Shown one piece after another: positions 7,448 through 15,791 of a DNA stretch of 51,420 bases. This DNA is from Gammaproteobacteria bacterium. GTDB taxonomy: Bacteria > Pseudomonadota > Gammaproteobacteria > Pseudomonadales > Azotimanducaceae. The notes beneath the pieces are model-generated. The model saw only the letters and a list, made by a program, of their open reading frames with translations. It ran no database searches and was not told the DNA's origin. A program made the translations under genes and the position numbers. Position 1 is the first letter of the stretch, and each line of letters starts with the position of its first letter. The stretch spans positions 1 through 51,420 of the forward strand of contig JAPPND010000070.1 of NCBI GenBank assembly GCA_028818795.1. The letters are read 5' to 3'.

Positions 7448-10186
7448 ATGTCCGTCCGTGTCCTGATCGCGATGCTGTTGGGGTTGTTCGTTGGCGCCGT
7501 TGTGGGCGGGCTCAGCGGGGGCTTCGGCCAGGCGGTGTTCTACGGCGGTCTGATCGGGTTGCTTGGTGGGTGGCTCGTCGATTTGAACCGGCGCGTGAGA
7601 CGCTTGGAGTCTGGCGAAGAAGCGGACGCTGTAGATTCTTGGCACACGGATCGTGCCCGCAAGGACAAGGTTCCGGAACCCGCCCCGCCTGCCGCGAGCG
7701 TACGCACGGCGGCGCCGGCGACGTCGGGCGTGGCGAAACGTGCCGATCCCCCGGAATCGGCACGGGAGCCGACGGCCGGCTCGGTCTGGGAAACGGGGGC
7801 ACGTCCTCACCGGCTAGAACAGGAACCGGACCCCTCCCTTGTGAGTCGAGTACTCGCCGTAGCGAGGAGCTGGTGCACGACCGGCAATGTACCGGTCAAG
7901 GTCGGTGTCGTGGTGGTTCTCTTCGGCGTCGCGTTCTTCATCAACTACGCCATCGAGCGGCAGCTGTTCTCGTTTCCGGTATGGGCCCGGCTGTCCTGTG
8001 TGGCGCTATTCGGGGGGGTCATGCTGGCCATCGGCTGGCGCTTGCGGAAAACGCGCGAGGTCTATGCGCTGAGCCTCCAGGGCGGCGGCTTGGGCGTTCT
8101 CTACCTGACGACATATGCCGCGTTCGAGTTCTACGCCCTCCTGCCGGCAACGGTCGCGTTCGGCGCAATGGTGGTTGTCACCGTGGCGACCGGTATCCTC
8201 GCCCTGGTCCAAGACTCCCGCGTGCTAGTCGTGCTGGGGGTTGCCGGTGGATTCCTGGCACCCCTCCTGGCCGCGACCGAGACCGGAAGCCATGTGCTGC
8301 TCTTCAGCTACTACGCGGTGCTGAACGCGGCGATCGTGGGCATCGCCTGGTTCAAGGCGTGGCGGCCTCTCAACCTGCTAGGGTTCGCGTTCACCTTCGT
8401 GATCGGCAGCCTGTGGGGCTACCAGGCCTATCGGCCGGAGCACTTCGCGACGACGGAGCCATTCCTAGTGCTCTTCGTGCTGATGTACATCGGCATCGCG
8501 GTCCTCTTCGCCCTCCAGCGCCCGCCGAACCTGCGGGGCTTCGTCGACAGCGCGTTGGTGTTCGGGACGCCGCTGGTCGGATTCACGCTGCAGACCCGGA
8601 TCGTGGAGAGCGAAGCGGGCCTCGCATGGACGGCAGGCGGCCTGGCGGCCCTCTACGCCGTGCTCGGAGTATTCGTTTGGAGGATCAAGGATCTCCGCCT
8701 GCTGGCATTGTCGTTCGGCGGGTTGGGGCTCTTGTTCCTGGCGACGGCGTTCCCGCTTGCTCTCGACGACCGCTGGACCTCGGTTGCTTGGGGGGTTCAG
8801 GCCGCGACGCTTGCGTGGTTCGGTGTACGCAACGGCTCTCGGCTGCTGATATTCGCGGGCGCCGCGCTGCACGTTGCCGCGGTGGTGGCTCATGTCCGTA
8901 CCGGACTGTTCGAACCGGCGACTACGCCCGTAGTGAACGGGCTCTTCCTCGCCGGGATCCTGTTGTCGCTTAGCGCCTGGGTGATCGCTTGGAGCTTCGA
9001 CAACAGCCGGCTGTCACCCCAGTTGCGGTTGTTGTGGACGCAGGTCGCGCAGGGCATGGCGATCATCTGGTGGTCTTGGTCCGGTGTGCGCGAAGTTGTC
9101 CGATTCGTGGACGAATTGACCGTTGGCGCGTGTCTCGGCTTTGCCGCCGTCTCGGTCATCGCGGCCATGAGCGTCGCAAAGGCAGTGAGATGGCAGCGCC
9201 TCAACGACGTGGGCTTGACACTGCTGCCCGCCATGGTGCTGCTGGTCTTATCCGATCTGGCCATCCTCACCGATGGACATCCTTTGGGGAACTTCACCTG
9301 GCTCGCCTGGCCGTTTGCGTTTGGTGTCCAGTACGCGTATTTGCGCTATCGCGAGACCGGCTATCCGGACCTCGCACCGGTCTGGCACGTTGGCACGTAT
9401 TGGGTGCTGGCGTTGCTGGTGGTCAGCGAAGCCCGGTGGCTCGTCGGGACAGTGGCCGACGGCGAATGGCCTCTCGTCGCGGCGGTCGTGTCGGCGGCGA
9501 TCTTGGCATGGACGACGAATGCTGCGCGCGGGAGACTGGCTTGGCCGCTGGACCACCATTGGCGGGCGTATTCCAGTGCGGGAATACGCGTGGTTGCCGT
9601 AGCGGCCGCGATAGTGGTCGTCGTAGCGAGCTTGACATCCGATGGGAGCGCCGCGCCGATTCCGTATCTGCCCCTGTTCAACCCCCTGACGATTGGTGCC
9701 GTGGTGGCGTTCGGTGCCGTTTGGCTATCACTTGGAGTCGAGGTGCGCCGACGGGAATCGCGTGTCATTGCCCCGTTGTACTGCCTCGTCGCCCTTGTCC
9801 TGCTATCCATGGAGGTAGCACGGGGTGTGCATCACTTCGCGGACGTTCCCTTCACCACCGCTGCCTTGGCCGGATCGGCGGTTTTCCAAGCCGGGCTGTC
9901 CCTGGTCTGGGGCACCGCAGGGCTCGCCGGCATGATCGTCGGTGCCGTTCGGAAGCGCCGGGAGGTCTGGATCGGCGGTGCGGTCGTGATGGGCATCGTC
10001 ATCGTCAAGCTGTTCGTCGTGGAACTTGGCAATGTGGGCACGTTGAGCCGCGTGGTCTCGTTCCTCGGGGTGGGGCTGTTGCTGCTCGTCGTGGGCTACT
10101 TCGCACCGGTTCCCAAGGGCCGCAGCGGTGAATCCGCGGATTCCCTAGCGCCGACGGCGCCCGGGCCGGACGAGCCGGCTTCCTGA
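7448..10186 (+). CDS. DUF2339 polytopic membrane protein
   Basis: A 912-residue integral membrane protein of the DUF2339 type, a family of unknown function with about 900 residues and more than 20 membrane spans. The ATG at 7448 is preceded by GGGGAGG at ideal distance, so I prefer it to a GTG at 7433. After two N-terminal membrane segments there is a hydrophilic stretch at residues about 45-135, rich in Ala, Pro and Glu. From about residue 145 hydrophobic helices follow almost without break, among them VGVVVVLFGVAFFINYAIER and LGVAGGFLAPLLAATETGSH, the family's most recognisable region. The C-terminus is a Ser/Pro-rich tail. The gene stands alone on the plus strand between a repeat array and a convergent cytochrome operon. 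Confidence 0.85.
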   Translation: MSVRVLIAMLLGLFVGAVVGGLSGGFGQAVFYGGLIGLLGGWLVDLNRRVRRLESGEEADAVDSWHTDRARKDKVPEPAPPAASVRTAAPATSGVAKRADPPESAREPTAGSVWETGARPHRLEQEPDPSLVSRVLAVARSWCTTGNVPVKVGVVVVLFGVAFFINYAIERQLFSFPVWARLSCVALFGGVMLAIGWRLRKTREVYALSLQGGGLGVLYLTTYAAFEFYALLPATVAFGAMVVVTVATGILALVQDSRVLVVLGVAGGFLAPLLAATETGSHVLLFSYYAVLNAAIVGIAWFKAWRPLNLLGFAFTFVIGSLWGYQAYRPEHFATTEPFLVLFVLMYIGIAVLFALQRPPNLRGFVDSALVFGTPLVGFTLQTRIVESEAGLAWTAGGLAALYAVLGVFVWRIKDLRLLALSFGGLGLLFLATAFPLALDDRWTSVAWGVQAATLAWFGVRNGSRLLIFAGAALHVAAVVAHVRTGLFEPATTPVVNGLFLAGILLSLSAWVIAWSFDNSRLSPQLRLLWTQVAQGMAIIWWSWSGVREVVRFVDELTVGACLGFAAVSVIAAMSVAKAVRWQRLNDVGLTLLPAMVLLVLSDLAILTDGHPLGNFTWLAWPFAFGVQYAYLRYRETGYPDLAPVWHVGTYWVLALLVVSEARWLVGTVADGEWPLVAAVVSAAILAWTTNAARGRLAWPLDHHWRAYSSAGIRVVAVAAAIVVVVASLTSDGSAAPIPYLPLFNPLTIGAVVAFGAVWLSLGVEVRRRESRVIAPLYCLVALVLLSMEVARGVHHFADVPFTTAALAGSAVFQAGLSLVWGTAGLAGMIVGAVRKRREVWIGGAVVMGIVIVKLFVVELGNVGTLSRVVSFLGVGLLLLVVGYFAPVPKGRSGESADSLAPTAPGPDEPAS

Positions 10187-10189
10187 ACA

Positions 10190-10218
10190 GCCGGACGGGA
10201 CAAGCCCGTCCCGTACGC
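10190..10218. repeat. Single REP-like palindrome between convergent genes
   Basis: The sequence GGACGGGACAAGCCCGTCC forms a 7-bp stem (GGACGGG/CCCGTCC) with an ACAAG loop and is followed by CGTACG. It is the same right-hand half found in the REPIN-like elements near 34850, 38110 and 46340. It sits just after the DUF2339 stop and before the end of the convergent DUF3365 gene, so it could serve as a bidirectional transcription stop. Confidence 0.75.
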
Positions 10219-10254
10219 CCGGTGCAATCCGTCGAGATTGCGTCGGAAGGGCGT

Positions 10255-10812
10255 TCAGTCCATCGGAATCCGAATGACGATGCCACCCATGACCTCGCCG
10301 ACCTTCAAGTCGCGCCGCGGCGAGTCCTTGTGGCTGTTGTGGCAGGTCACGCAGGCCTCGACTACGGCGAAATCCGGATAAATGGCGGTGAAGTATCTGT
10401 CGCCGCCGAGATCCTCTTCGCCGTAGAAGTTCTCGCCCGGATTGTCGGCCACATACTCGAGGCCCTCCTTCTCGAGGGGCGTGCCGGGACCGCTCTTCTT
10501 GTTGATGGGTGCCAGCGAGAGCAGGGAGTAGGAGAACTCGTCGGTTTCGTCCATGACCCGCTCGGCGCCGAAACGGAACATCTGCGACGGGAGCGGCAAC
10601 GCCAGGTCGTCGTCGTAGTGCTCCGAGGCGGTGAGGACTTCCTCGTCGATGGTGAGTCGCTGCACGACCATGCGCGTATAGACCTCGCGGTCGGCAGACA
10701 TCACCTGGTAGAGCATATCGGCGACACGCTGAAAGGGCACCCCCTCGGACGCCGCCACTGCGGTGGCGAGAGTGGCGAAAAGGGCAACCATCGAGAGTGA
10801 TCTTCGTTTCAT
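10255..10812 (-). CDS. DUF3365 periplasmic mono-haem c protein
   Basis: A 185-residue exported protein of the DUF3365 (Tll0287-like) type, haem-binding domains with a PAS-like fold. The ATG at 10812 has a strong AAAGGAGG site eight bases upstream and gives a clean signal peptide, MKRRSLSMVALFATLATAVA, with cleavage after Ala-Ala-Ser or nearby. A single CxxCH (CVTCHN) lies near residue 156, followed by SHKDSPRRDLKVGEVMGGIVI, the family's conserved end (HKDSP and GEVMGGI being the key parts). It is the last gene of a three-gene operon, 49 bases after the undecahaem cytochrome. It probably senses redox state or carries electrons in the periplasm. Confidence 0.85.
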   Translation of the reverse strand: MKRRSLSMVALFATLATAVAASEGVPFQRVADMLYQVMSADREVYTRMVVQRLTIDEEVLTASEHYDDDLALPLPSQMFRFGAERVMDETDEFSYSLLSLAPINKKSGPGTPLEKEGLEYVADNPGENFYGEEDLGGDRYFTAIYPDFAVVEACVTCHNSHKDSPRRDLKVGEVMGGIVIRIPMD

Positions 10813-10861
10813 GGCGGCGTTCCTCCTTTGCAGGATTGGGCTGGCGCCGGAGCAGTAGTGG

Positions 10862-12337
10862 TCAACCATCGGTGACGGCTTGGTCTCGTGTCCGGCTTAC
10901 TGCCCAATCGATGCTCTCCACGTGAATCTTGGGCCTGTCGGTGAAGTTAGCCTCGATCAGGGGGACGTCCGCAAGGGCATCCAACGAGAACTGCAGGCTG
11001 TGGCAGTCGAGGCACACGGGTCGGATCATCCTCTCGTTGGGTCGCAGGCTGTCGTTCTGGTTGTGGCTGGTGACGACCCTTCCGCGTTGTTCGGTCTTTG
11101 TCATGTGGCACGTGGCGCAACTGACCCCCGCGCCGGGGGGCGCCGTGCCGGCGAGTTCGTTTCGCCACAGCTCGTAGTGCGCGCTCTCGAAGTACGCACG
11201 CGTGTGCGGGTCGTCGTGGCACGACGAACAGGCCTCGACCGCGGCATGCCGCGTGTCGGCGCTGTGGGGAGCGTGACAGCTACCGCAATGGAGCGATCGG
11301 TGCACGGCGTCCGGCTTCATCGGAAGCCGAGCTTCGGCGACTGTCATACGCAGCGGGAGGACCGGGTCGGAAAGCCAGTCCGCGACCGCATCCGGGACGA
11401 GGCCTTCAAGCCCGAGGCTTGAAAGCCCGCGTCGCGGGTCGCGTGGTTGCGCGATTTTCGGGTGTTGGCGCATGCCGTGGCGGCCCAATGCGAGGGTTCT
11501 CGTCTGGGGGCGGTGGCAATCCTCGCACACCGCCAACGATGGGGTCTCGATCCAATTCGCTTCGACGGTGCCGGTGTTCCCGTCTCCGCCTGTTGCATGG
11601 CACCCACCGCAGTTGACGTCGGCGGCCGCGTGGCCCGAACCCGACCAGTCGTCGAGTATTCCGGGGGCGGCGAGTGCGTTGGCCGGGGCCACGGCGTCGT
11701 CTCGCGTGAGCGCCACCTCGGCCGGGGCCCCTTGCCCGCGGCCGAGCGCGGAGAGCCCGTGGATGGGCGAGGCTGCGAGCCAAGGCTCGTCGGCGTGCTT
11801 GACGAGGAAATCCTCGTAGAGCGCGCGATTGTCGTGGAAGTTGTGGCAACCCGCGGATGCGCAGGTATCGAACGTCGCCGCCGCGTGGCTCGGTCGATGG
11901 GCGCGGACATCCTGGTCGCCTTCCGAATGGCAGGCCGAGCAGAAGTCCAAGGGCAGGGTGACCGCGCCGGCCAGAGTGATCTCCGGTCGATGCTCGATGT
12001 GGCAGGTCGTGCAGAGCCGGGCATCCAGCTTCTCCCAATAGACCGCCATTCTCGGATTGCGGAATTCCCTGCGCGGGTGGCTGTCGTCGGCGTCGTCCAG
12101 TTCGTCTTCGTGGCAGTTGCGGCAGGCCTTGTTGACTGCCTGTTCGGCCGCCACCGCGTCCGCGAACGCCGTTGTGCCGTGGCAGGTCTCGCAGGACATC
12201 TCGAGTTGATGGTGGGCGTCGGTTGTGGCGCCGATCAGAAGCACGCGGCGGTCCCCGCCCACGAACAGCGCCGTCGCGCCGAACGCGCCGGCGATCAAGG
12301 CCACCGTCACCAGCAACCAGATGATCCGCGCGGGCAT
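10862..12337 (-). CDS. Undecahaem cytochrome c, HAO-like C-terminal part
   Basis: A 491-residue protein with one N-terminal membrane anchor (residues 5-27) and a periplasmic body. I count eleven haem-attachment sites: CxxCH at about residues 49, 72, 109, 133, 243, 271, 351, 370, 407 and 442, plus one CASAGCH (Cx4CH) at 159. The C-terminal order (HYELWRNELAG, VSCATCHM, TSHNQ and VCLDCHS) resembles octahaem proteins of the hydroxylamine oxidoreductase group. Its start lies 12 bases after the GPP34/cytochrome b gene, with GAGG upstream, so the two are coupled. I infer that it takes electrons from, or gives them to, the di-haem membrane partner. The substrate or terminal acceptor is unknown. Confidence 0.88.
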   Translation of the reverse strand: MPARIIWLLVTVALIAGAFGATALFVGGDRRVLLIGATTDAHHQLEMSCETCHGTTAFADAVAAEQAVNKACRNCHEDELDDADDSHPRREFRNPRMAVYWEKLDARLCTTCHIEHRPEITLAGAVTLPLDFCSACHSEGDQDVRAHRPSHAAATFDTCASAGCHNFHDNRALYEDFLVKHADEPWLAASPIHGLSALGRGQGAPAEVALTRDDAVAPANALAAPGILDDWSGSGHAAADVNCGGCHATGGDGNTGTVEANWIETPSLAVCEDCHRPQTRTLALGRHGMRQHPKIAQPRDPRRGLSSLGLEGLVPDAVADWLSDPVLPLRMTVAEARLPMKPDAVHRSLHCGSCHAPHSADTRHAAVEACSSCHDDPHTRAYFESAHYELWRNELAGTAPPGAGVSCATCHMTKTEQRGRVVTSHNQNDSLRPNERMIRPVCLDCHSLQFSLDALADVPLIEANFTDRPKIHVESIDWAVSRTRDQAVTDG

Positions 12338-12349
12338 GCCCTCGGCTCC

Positions 12350-13543
12350 TCAGAAGGAGTAGGCGGTGAGAATGTGGACCACCAACAGCGCGGGCAGCGG
12401 ACACAGTGCCACCACGTGGAGGCGGATCAGGGCGCGCCGCCGCTTGCCTGGCGTGCCCAATCCGACGAGTTGCACACCGGATGCGACGCGAAGGGCAACT
12501 TCGCTGAGCGCTCCGGAGAACACCACGACGAGGTAGCAACCCATTAGGAGGGCATTCAGGTTGGCACCGAAGCGGAAGCCGGTGTGTGCGAACAAGGCGA
12601 CCAGGCAACTCACCCCGAGCACGAAATGGGTTAGCCGCCAGGGGTGGGAACGGGCGACCCGGACAACCAGGCGCTTCTTGACGGTCACGGCGATCGAGAG
12701 ACCCAGGAGGCTGAGCCCGAGCAGCACGTAGCCGCTCCATTCCTGCCAGGTGCCGTCGAACCACAGGTTGCGCAGGATGCTCGGTCCAAAGCTATCGGGG
12801 ATCGGCACACGGGGCGCCACGAGCGTGGCGACGACTGCGCCCACGGCGACCCCGGACAGCACGAGGCGAAGCTTTCCGAACCGCGCCGCCTCGGCTCGTG
12901 CCGCCTGGATGATGGTGCGTTGGATTTCGGCGATCGTTCCCGCCACCTCGCGACCGATCAGATCCATCCTGCGAAGTTGGGCGATCCTGTGGCGCTCTTC
13001 CTGGAGTTCGCGGTCGGGGAATAGATCGGGGAGGATGTCGCAGGCATCCACCAGGCTCAGCAACGCCACGTCCCGGGCATCGGGAATCTCGTCCGAGAGC
13101 ACGTCGGCGAGGCGCTTCTTGATCCGCTCTACGACGCCGTGATCGATCGTCGGGTAGCGCACCGAGCGAAGCAGGCGAAGGAAGCGATCCTCTCTCTTGG
13201 CTAGCACCCCCTTCGTGACAAGCGCCGTCAGCGCCGCCTCGCGGATGGCCTCGACATCGTCCTCCGAGAGCGAGCGAATCCATGCCTGGGTGTCCGCGGT
13301 GTCCTTGCGGGCAACGACCTTGGCGAGCACCCGATCGAGAAAGGAGATCCCGGTCGGATTGGGGTCTGTGACCACCAGTGACTCGAGGTCGGTGTCGATG
13401 CGATAGGCGAAGGCGAGGTCGAGTAGAACGGCCCCGGCAAGGGCGCACTCCAAGGCGTATTGCCGCACCGGGAGGAACGTTCCCTGCTCGTCGCCGAGCA
13501 AAAGGAGCATTTCCTCGGTAAACGTCAGCACACGTTGATCCAA
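12350..13543 (-). CDS. GPP34 domain fused to a di-haem cytochrome b-like membrane domain
   Basis: About 397 residues from a TTG at 13543; a GTG at 13531 is the alternative, and no better start exists because the upstream frame runs antisense through the bactofilin gene. Residues about 5-170 match the GPP34 (GOLPH3/Vps74-like) pattern: LTFTEEMLLLLGDEQG, LAGAVLLDLAF, ISFLDRVLAKV, then WIRSL and LVTKGVLAKRE. GPP34 domains in eukaryotes bind phosphoinositides at membranes. Residues about 220-397 hold about five hydrophobic helices. Two of them contain His-x13-His pairs (H306/H320 and H376/H390), the spacing by which cytochrome b holds two stacked haems. It is the first gene of the operon with the undecahaem cytochrome. 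I infer a quinone-linked electron-transfer subunit with a membrane-surface domain on its N-terminus. Confidence 0.78.
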   Translation of the reverse strand: MDQRVLTFTEEMLLLLGDEQGTFLPVRQYALECALAGAVLLDLAFAYRIDTDLESLVVTDPNPTGISFLDRVLAKVVARKDTADTQAWIRSLSEDDVEAIREAALTALVTKGVLAKREDRFLRLLRSVRYPTIDHGVVERIKKRLADVLSDEIPDARDVALLSLVDACDILPDLFPDRELQEERHRIAQLRRMDLIGREVAGTIAEIQRTIIQAARAEAARFGKLRLVLSGVAVGAVVATLVAPRVPIPDSFGPSILRNLWFDGTWQEWSGYVLLGLSLLGLSIAVTVKKRLVVRVARSHPWRLTHFVLGVSCLVALFAHTGFRFGANLNALLMGCYLVVVFSGALSEVALRVASGVQLVGLGTPGKRRRALIRLHVVALCPLPALLVVHILTAYSF

Positions 13544-13716
13544 GCGAGACCCCGCGCGCCAGAATCCTTCAATCCATTCTACGCCCGTCGAGCGCAAGGG
13601 TTGTACGGACCGGGCCTTCCGGTCCGATCGGGAGTGGCCGTTCCCAAGGATTCGTCGCGTTGTGAGGCCGAGCCTTCGGGCGAGGCCTAGGCTTTCGCGG
13701 TTCGCGTCGGAACAGT

Positions 13717-13722
13717 TATGAT
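13717..13722 (+). promoter_or_regulatory. Putative -10 box for the bactofilin gene
   Basis: TATGAT lies 27 bases before the bactofilin ATG and is a good match to a sigma-70 -10 box. I see no convincing -35 at the right distance, so this is a weak call. Confidence 0.3.
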
Positions 13723-13748
13723 TGCGCCGTTGGAAACACGGGGAAACC

Positions 13749-14306
13749 ATGTTCGACAAGCGCAAGGACAGCAGTTCAACGCCGACAATTGAGCGCAAGC
13801 CATCGCCCGAGCAGCCTCGGCAATCCGCCGCGCCTGCGAAACCGGTCCCATCGATGATTGGGCGGACCGTGGCCATCGAGGGCACGTTGACTGCGCAGGA
13901 GGACATCCTCCTGGAGGGCCGCTTCAACGGCGAGGTGGTGTTGATGGAAAACGCCCTGGTCGTTGGCCAATCCGGTGACATCCGTGCGGATATCAAGGCA
14001 AAGAACGTCACCATCCACGGCAAGGCGAACGGGGACATCAAGGCCTCGGACCAGGTTGAGATATCGGCTTCGGGATCGATGCGTGGAGACATCCTGAGTC
14101 CGAGGGTGATTCTCCATGACGGCGCCAAGTTCAAGGGTCGGATCGACATGGAGCCGGAGGGTATCGAAAAGGCCGCCAAGCGTACGACGGGCGCGAAAGG
14201 TCCGGCCAAGTCCGCTGACACGCCGGCTAGCGGTCCGAAGAGCCCGGTTGCAAGCGATGCGCCGGCGAGCAACGCCAATCCTGCCGAAAGCCGCGCCCGC
14301 GCGTGA
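13749..14306 (+). CDS. Bactofilin (polymer-forming cytoskeletal protein)
   Basis: A 185-residue bactofilin. The ATG at 13749 follows GGGGAAACC and starts MFDKRKDSSS. Residues about 38-140 form the right-handed beta-helix core, visible as repeating short strands: GTLTAQEDILLEGRFNGEV, GQSGDIRADIKAKNVTIHG, GDIKASDQVEISASGSMRG, and ILHDGAKFKGRIDME. Both flanks are disordered and rich in Ser, Pro, Ala and Lys, as usual for the family. Bactofilins polymerise without nucleotides on the inner membrane and organise cell shape or polar structures. The gene is divergent from the cytochrome operon and is followed 29 bases later by a methyltransferase-like gene. Confidence 0.92.
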   Translation: MFDKRKDSSSTPTIERKPSPEQPRQSAAPAKPVPSMIGRTVAIEGTLTAQEDILLEGRFNGEVVLMENALVVGQSGDIRADIKAKNVTIHGKANGDIKASDQVEISASGSMRGDILSPRVILHDGAKFKGRIDMEPEGIEKAAKRTTGAKGPAKSADTPASGPKSPVASDAPASNANPAESRARA

Positions 14307-14335
14307 TGCTCTCCTGAGCGCGGGGCGACACCGCC

Positions 14336-14866
14336 ATGCGAATGTCGTCCGCGCTCCTGCCTCGAGCGTTCGAGCTGGTTGGTCAGGGGCGCAAGTTCAC
14401 GGTTCTTGATCTGGGGTCGCCGACACCCCAGAGCGTTCGGTTCTTCAACCAGTTCAGCTGCCAGGTCTACTTCGCCGGACTCCTCGACGCGGACGGCGAG
14501 GAAGACGAAGGCACGCCTCTGGAGTTGCCGGCGGACATCAGGTTTGATGTCTGCCTGTTCTGGGATGTCCTCAACTACCTAAACGGCGAAAGCCTTGACC
14601 GCGTTGCGAAGGTAGTGACGGATCATTTGAACGACGAATGCCGCGGACACGCTTTCTTTGCGTTCTCCCAGTCGGTTCCTTACAAGGGGCTGAGGTTCGG
14701 CATCGAATCCGTCGACAGGCTGGTGGTTGAGCGGGACCCCTGCGTGGTTCCTCACGTCCACACGTGGAAGGATCTGGAGGCTACGCTTTGGCCGTTCACG
14801 AATGCGGCCGCGACGCTGTTGCAGGGAAACCGACAGGAATTGCTGCTGGTCAACCATTCGCTATAG
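14336..14866 (+). CDS. Methyltransferase-like Rossmann protein, function unknown
   Basis: A 176-residue protein. FTVLDLGSPTPQSVRFF looks like motif I of class I SAM-dependent methyltransferases, although the Gly-rich loop is reduced to DLGSP. FDVCLFWDVLNYLNGESL matches the motif II/post-II 'fDlv...dvl.yl' region, with later strands in HAFFAFSQ and ELLLVNHSL. It lacks a clear substrate domain and could be a pseudo-enzyme. It starts 29 bases after the bactofilin stop on the same strand, so co-expression with the cytoskeletal protein is likely. I cannot name a substrate. Confidence 0.6.
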   Translation: MRMSSALLPRAFELVGQGRKFTVLDLGSPTPQSVRFFNQFSCQVYFAGLLDADGEEDEGTPLELPADIRFDVCLFWDVLNYLNGESLDRVAKVVTDHLNDECRGHAFFAFSQSVPYKGLRFGIESVDRLVVERDPCVVPHVHTWKDLEATLWPFTNAAATLLQGNRQELLLVNHSL

Positions 14867-14902
14867 CCAGCGTGCCTTCCGCCGCGAGACAGCCGCGGCC
14901 GG

Positions 14903-15030
14903 CAGGCTCCCGTACGCTGGGACGACCATCTTCTGGTGTATGCCTTCGCCGCGGCCATTGGATTCGCGACGACGGTCGCCGAGCCGTCGCTGATCGCGGT
15001 CGCGCTTCAAGGCCGAGCAGGGTCTCCGGT
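14903..15030 (+). pseudogene. Frameshifted remnant of a DUF1538 gene
   Basis: In frame from 14918 the DNA encodes WDDHLLVYAFAAAIGFATTV followed by AEPSLIAVAL. This is almost the same as the core of the intact DUF1538 protein encoded at 42211-43014 (RDYMLVYAFAAAIGFATTIA). One extra C near 15008 shifts the frame: after it, KAEQGLR continues the family sequence in the next frame. Nothing of the rest of the gene is visible on either side. The fragment lies between a methyltransferase-like gene and tRNA-Gly. Confidence 0.8.
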
Positions 15031-15165
15031 GCCGGCTGTCCTCCGACCCCATAGAGAGTGGGGCGGTGCGGCGTGCAGGGCGGTGGGGATGGTGACGCTG
15101 CGCCGCCTCGTGCTGGGCCGTTCTCCGGACCTAGATCCACCAGGTTCCGTTAGACGCTCGACGTT

Positions 15166-15240
15166 TGGAGCGGGAAACGGGGTTCGAACCCGCGACCCCA
15201 ACCTTGGCAAGGTTGTGCTCTACCACTGAGCTATTCCCGC
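15166..15240 (-). tRNA. tRNA-Gly, anticodon GCC
   Basis: Read on the minus strand, the 75-nt gene starts GCGGGAATAGCTCAGTGGTA, has anticodon GCC within CTTGCCAAG, a T-arm GGGTTCGAACCC and ends TTCCCGC-T-CCA, so the CCA is encoded. All four stems pair perfectly or nearly so: acceptor GCGGGAA/TTCCCGC and anticodon stem CAACCTT-side pairs are intact. It reads GGC/GGU glycine codons. Confidence 0.97.
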
Positions 15241-15284
15241 TTGAGGCCGTGCATTCTGCCCGATTGGTGCATCGATGACAAAGT

Positions 15285-15725
15285 TCACCGTGCATCCATC
15301 CGGAAGACGGCAAATCCGGGCCGACCGGCCCCGGGGCCCAGCACTGCCGCTCTTTGTTCGGGGTCGGTGATGCGGACGGCGCGTCGCTCGTAGATTGAAT
15401 CGCCGATCTTTATTCGCACGCGGTCGTCTCGAGCCACGTTCCGTGGCCAGACCTTGGTGTCGCATTCGCGGCAGCCGACGTAGAGCTTCCCGTCGTCCGC
15501 CCATGCGGAAACGGTAATCGAATGTGGCACGAGATAACGTGTGCGCGTCTCGACCCACGCTCGCGTCCGCCCTTTGATGAACGCCCAGTCGGTATCCTGG
15601 TCGACGGCGAGGGTGCCACTCAGACCAGTCCCCGGACGTCGCTCCACGGGATCGATGGGCAAAACGATGGCGATGACGTAGAGAACGATGACAAGAACTG
15701 CGACGACAACAGCAACGCGTTTCAT
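15285..15725 (-). CDS. Membrane-anchored split-barrel-like protein
   Basis: A 146-residue protein with an N-terminal hydrophobic anchor (about residues 3-23, MKRVAVVVAVLVIVLYVIAI). The remainder, with LYVGCRECDTKVWPRNVARDDRVRIKIGD reduced to its key parts WPRN, DRVRIKIG and YERRAVRITD, resembles the FMN/F420-binding split beta-barrel seen in deazaflavin-dependent nitroreductases and pyridoxamine-oxidase-like proteins. It is probably exposed to the periplasm. The gene lies between tRNA-Gly and a divergent small membrane protein. Cofactor and substrate are unknown, and the fold call is from pattern only. Confidence 0.6.
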   Translation of the reverse strand: MKRVAVVVAVLVIVLYVIAIVLPIDPVERRPGTGLSGTLAVDQDTDWAFIKGRTRAWVETRTRYLVPHSITVSAWADDGKLYVGCRECDTKVWPRNVARDDRVRIKIGDSIYERRAVRITDPEQRAAVLGPGAGRPGFAVFRMDAR

Positions 15726-15791
15726 CGATTGGCTCCGATTGCTGTCCGCGACGCCCTAAGATAGTCGCATCGAGTGTCTTGGGTCGAATCG

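Noticed and set aside
11406-12764. Minus-strand open frame of 452 codons overlapping the cytochrome genes
   Set aside because: It is a shadow of the undecahaem and GPP34/cytochrome b frames; the translation is Arg/Pro-rich without motifs.
13544-14278. N-terminal extension of the GPP34 protein to a total of 642 residues
   Set aside because: The extension is antisense to the bactofilin gene, which is clearly real; GPP34 family similarity begins at about 13530.
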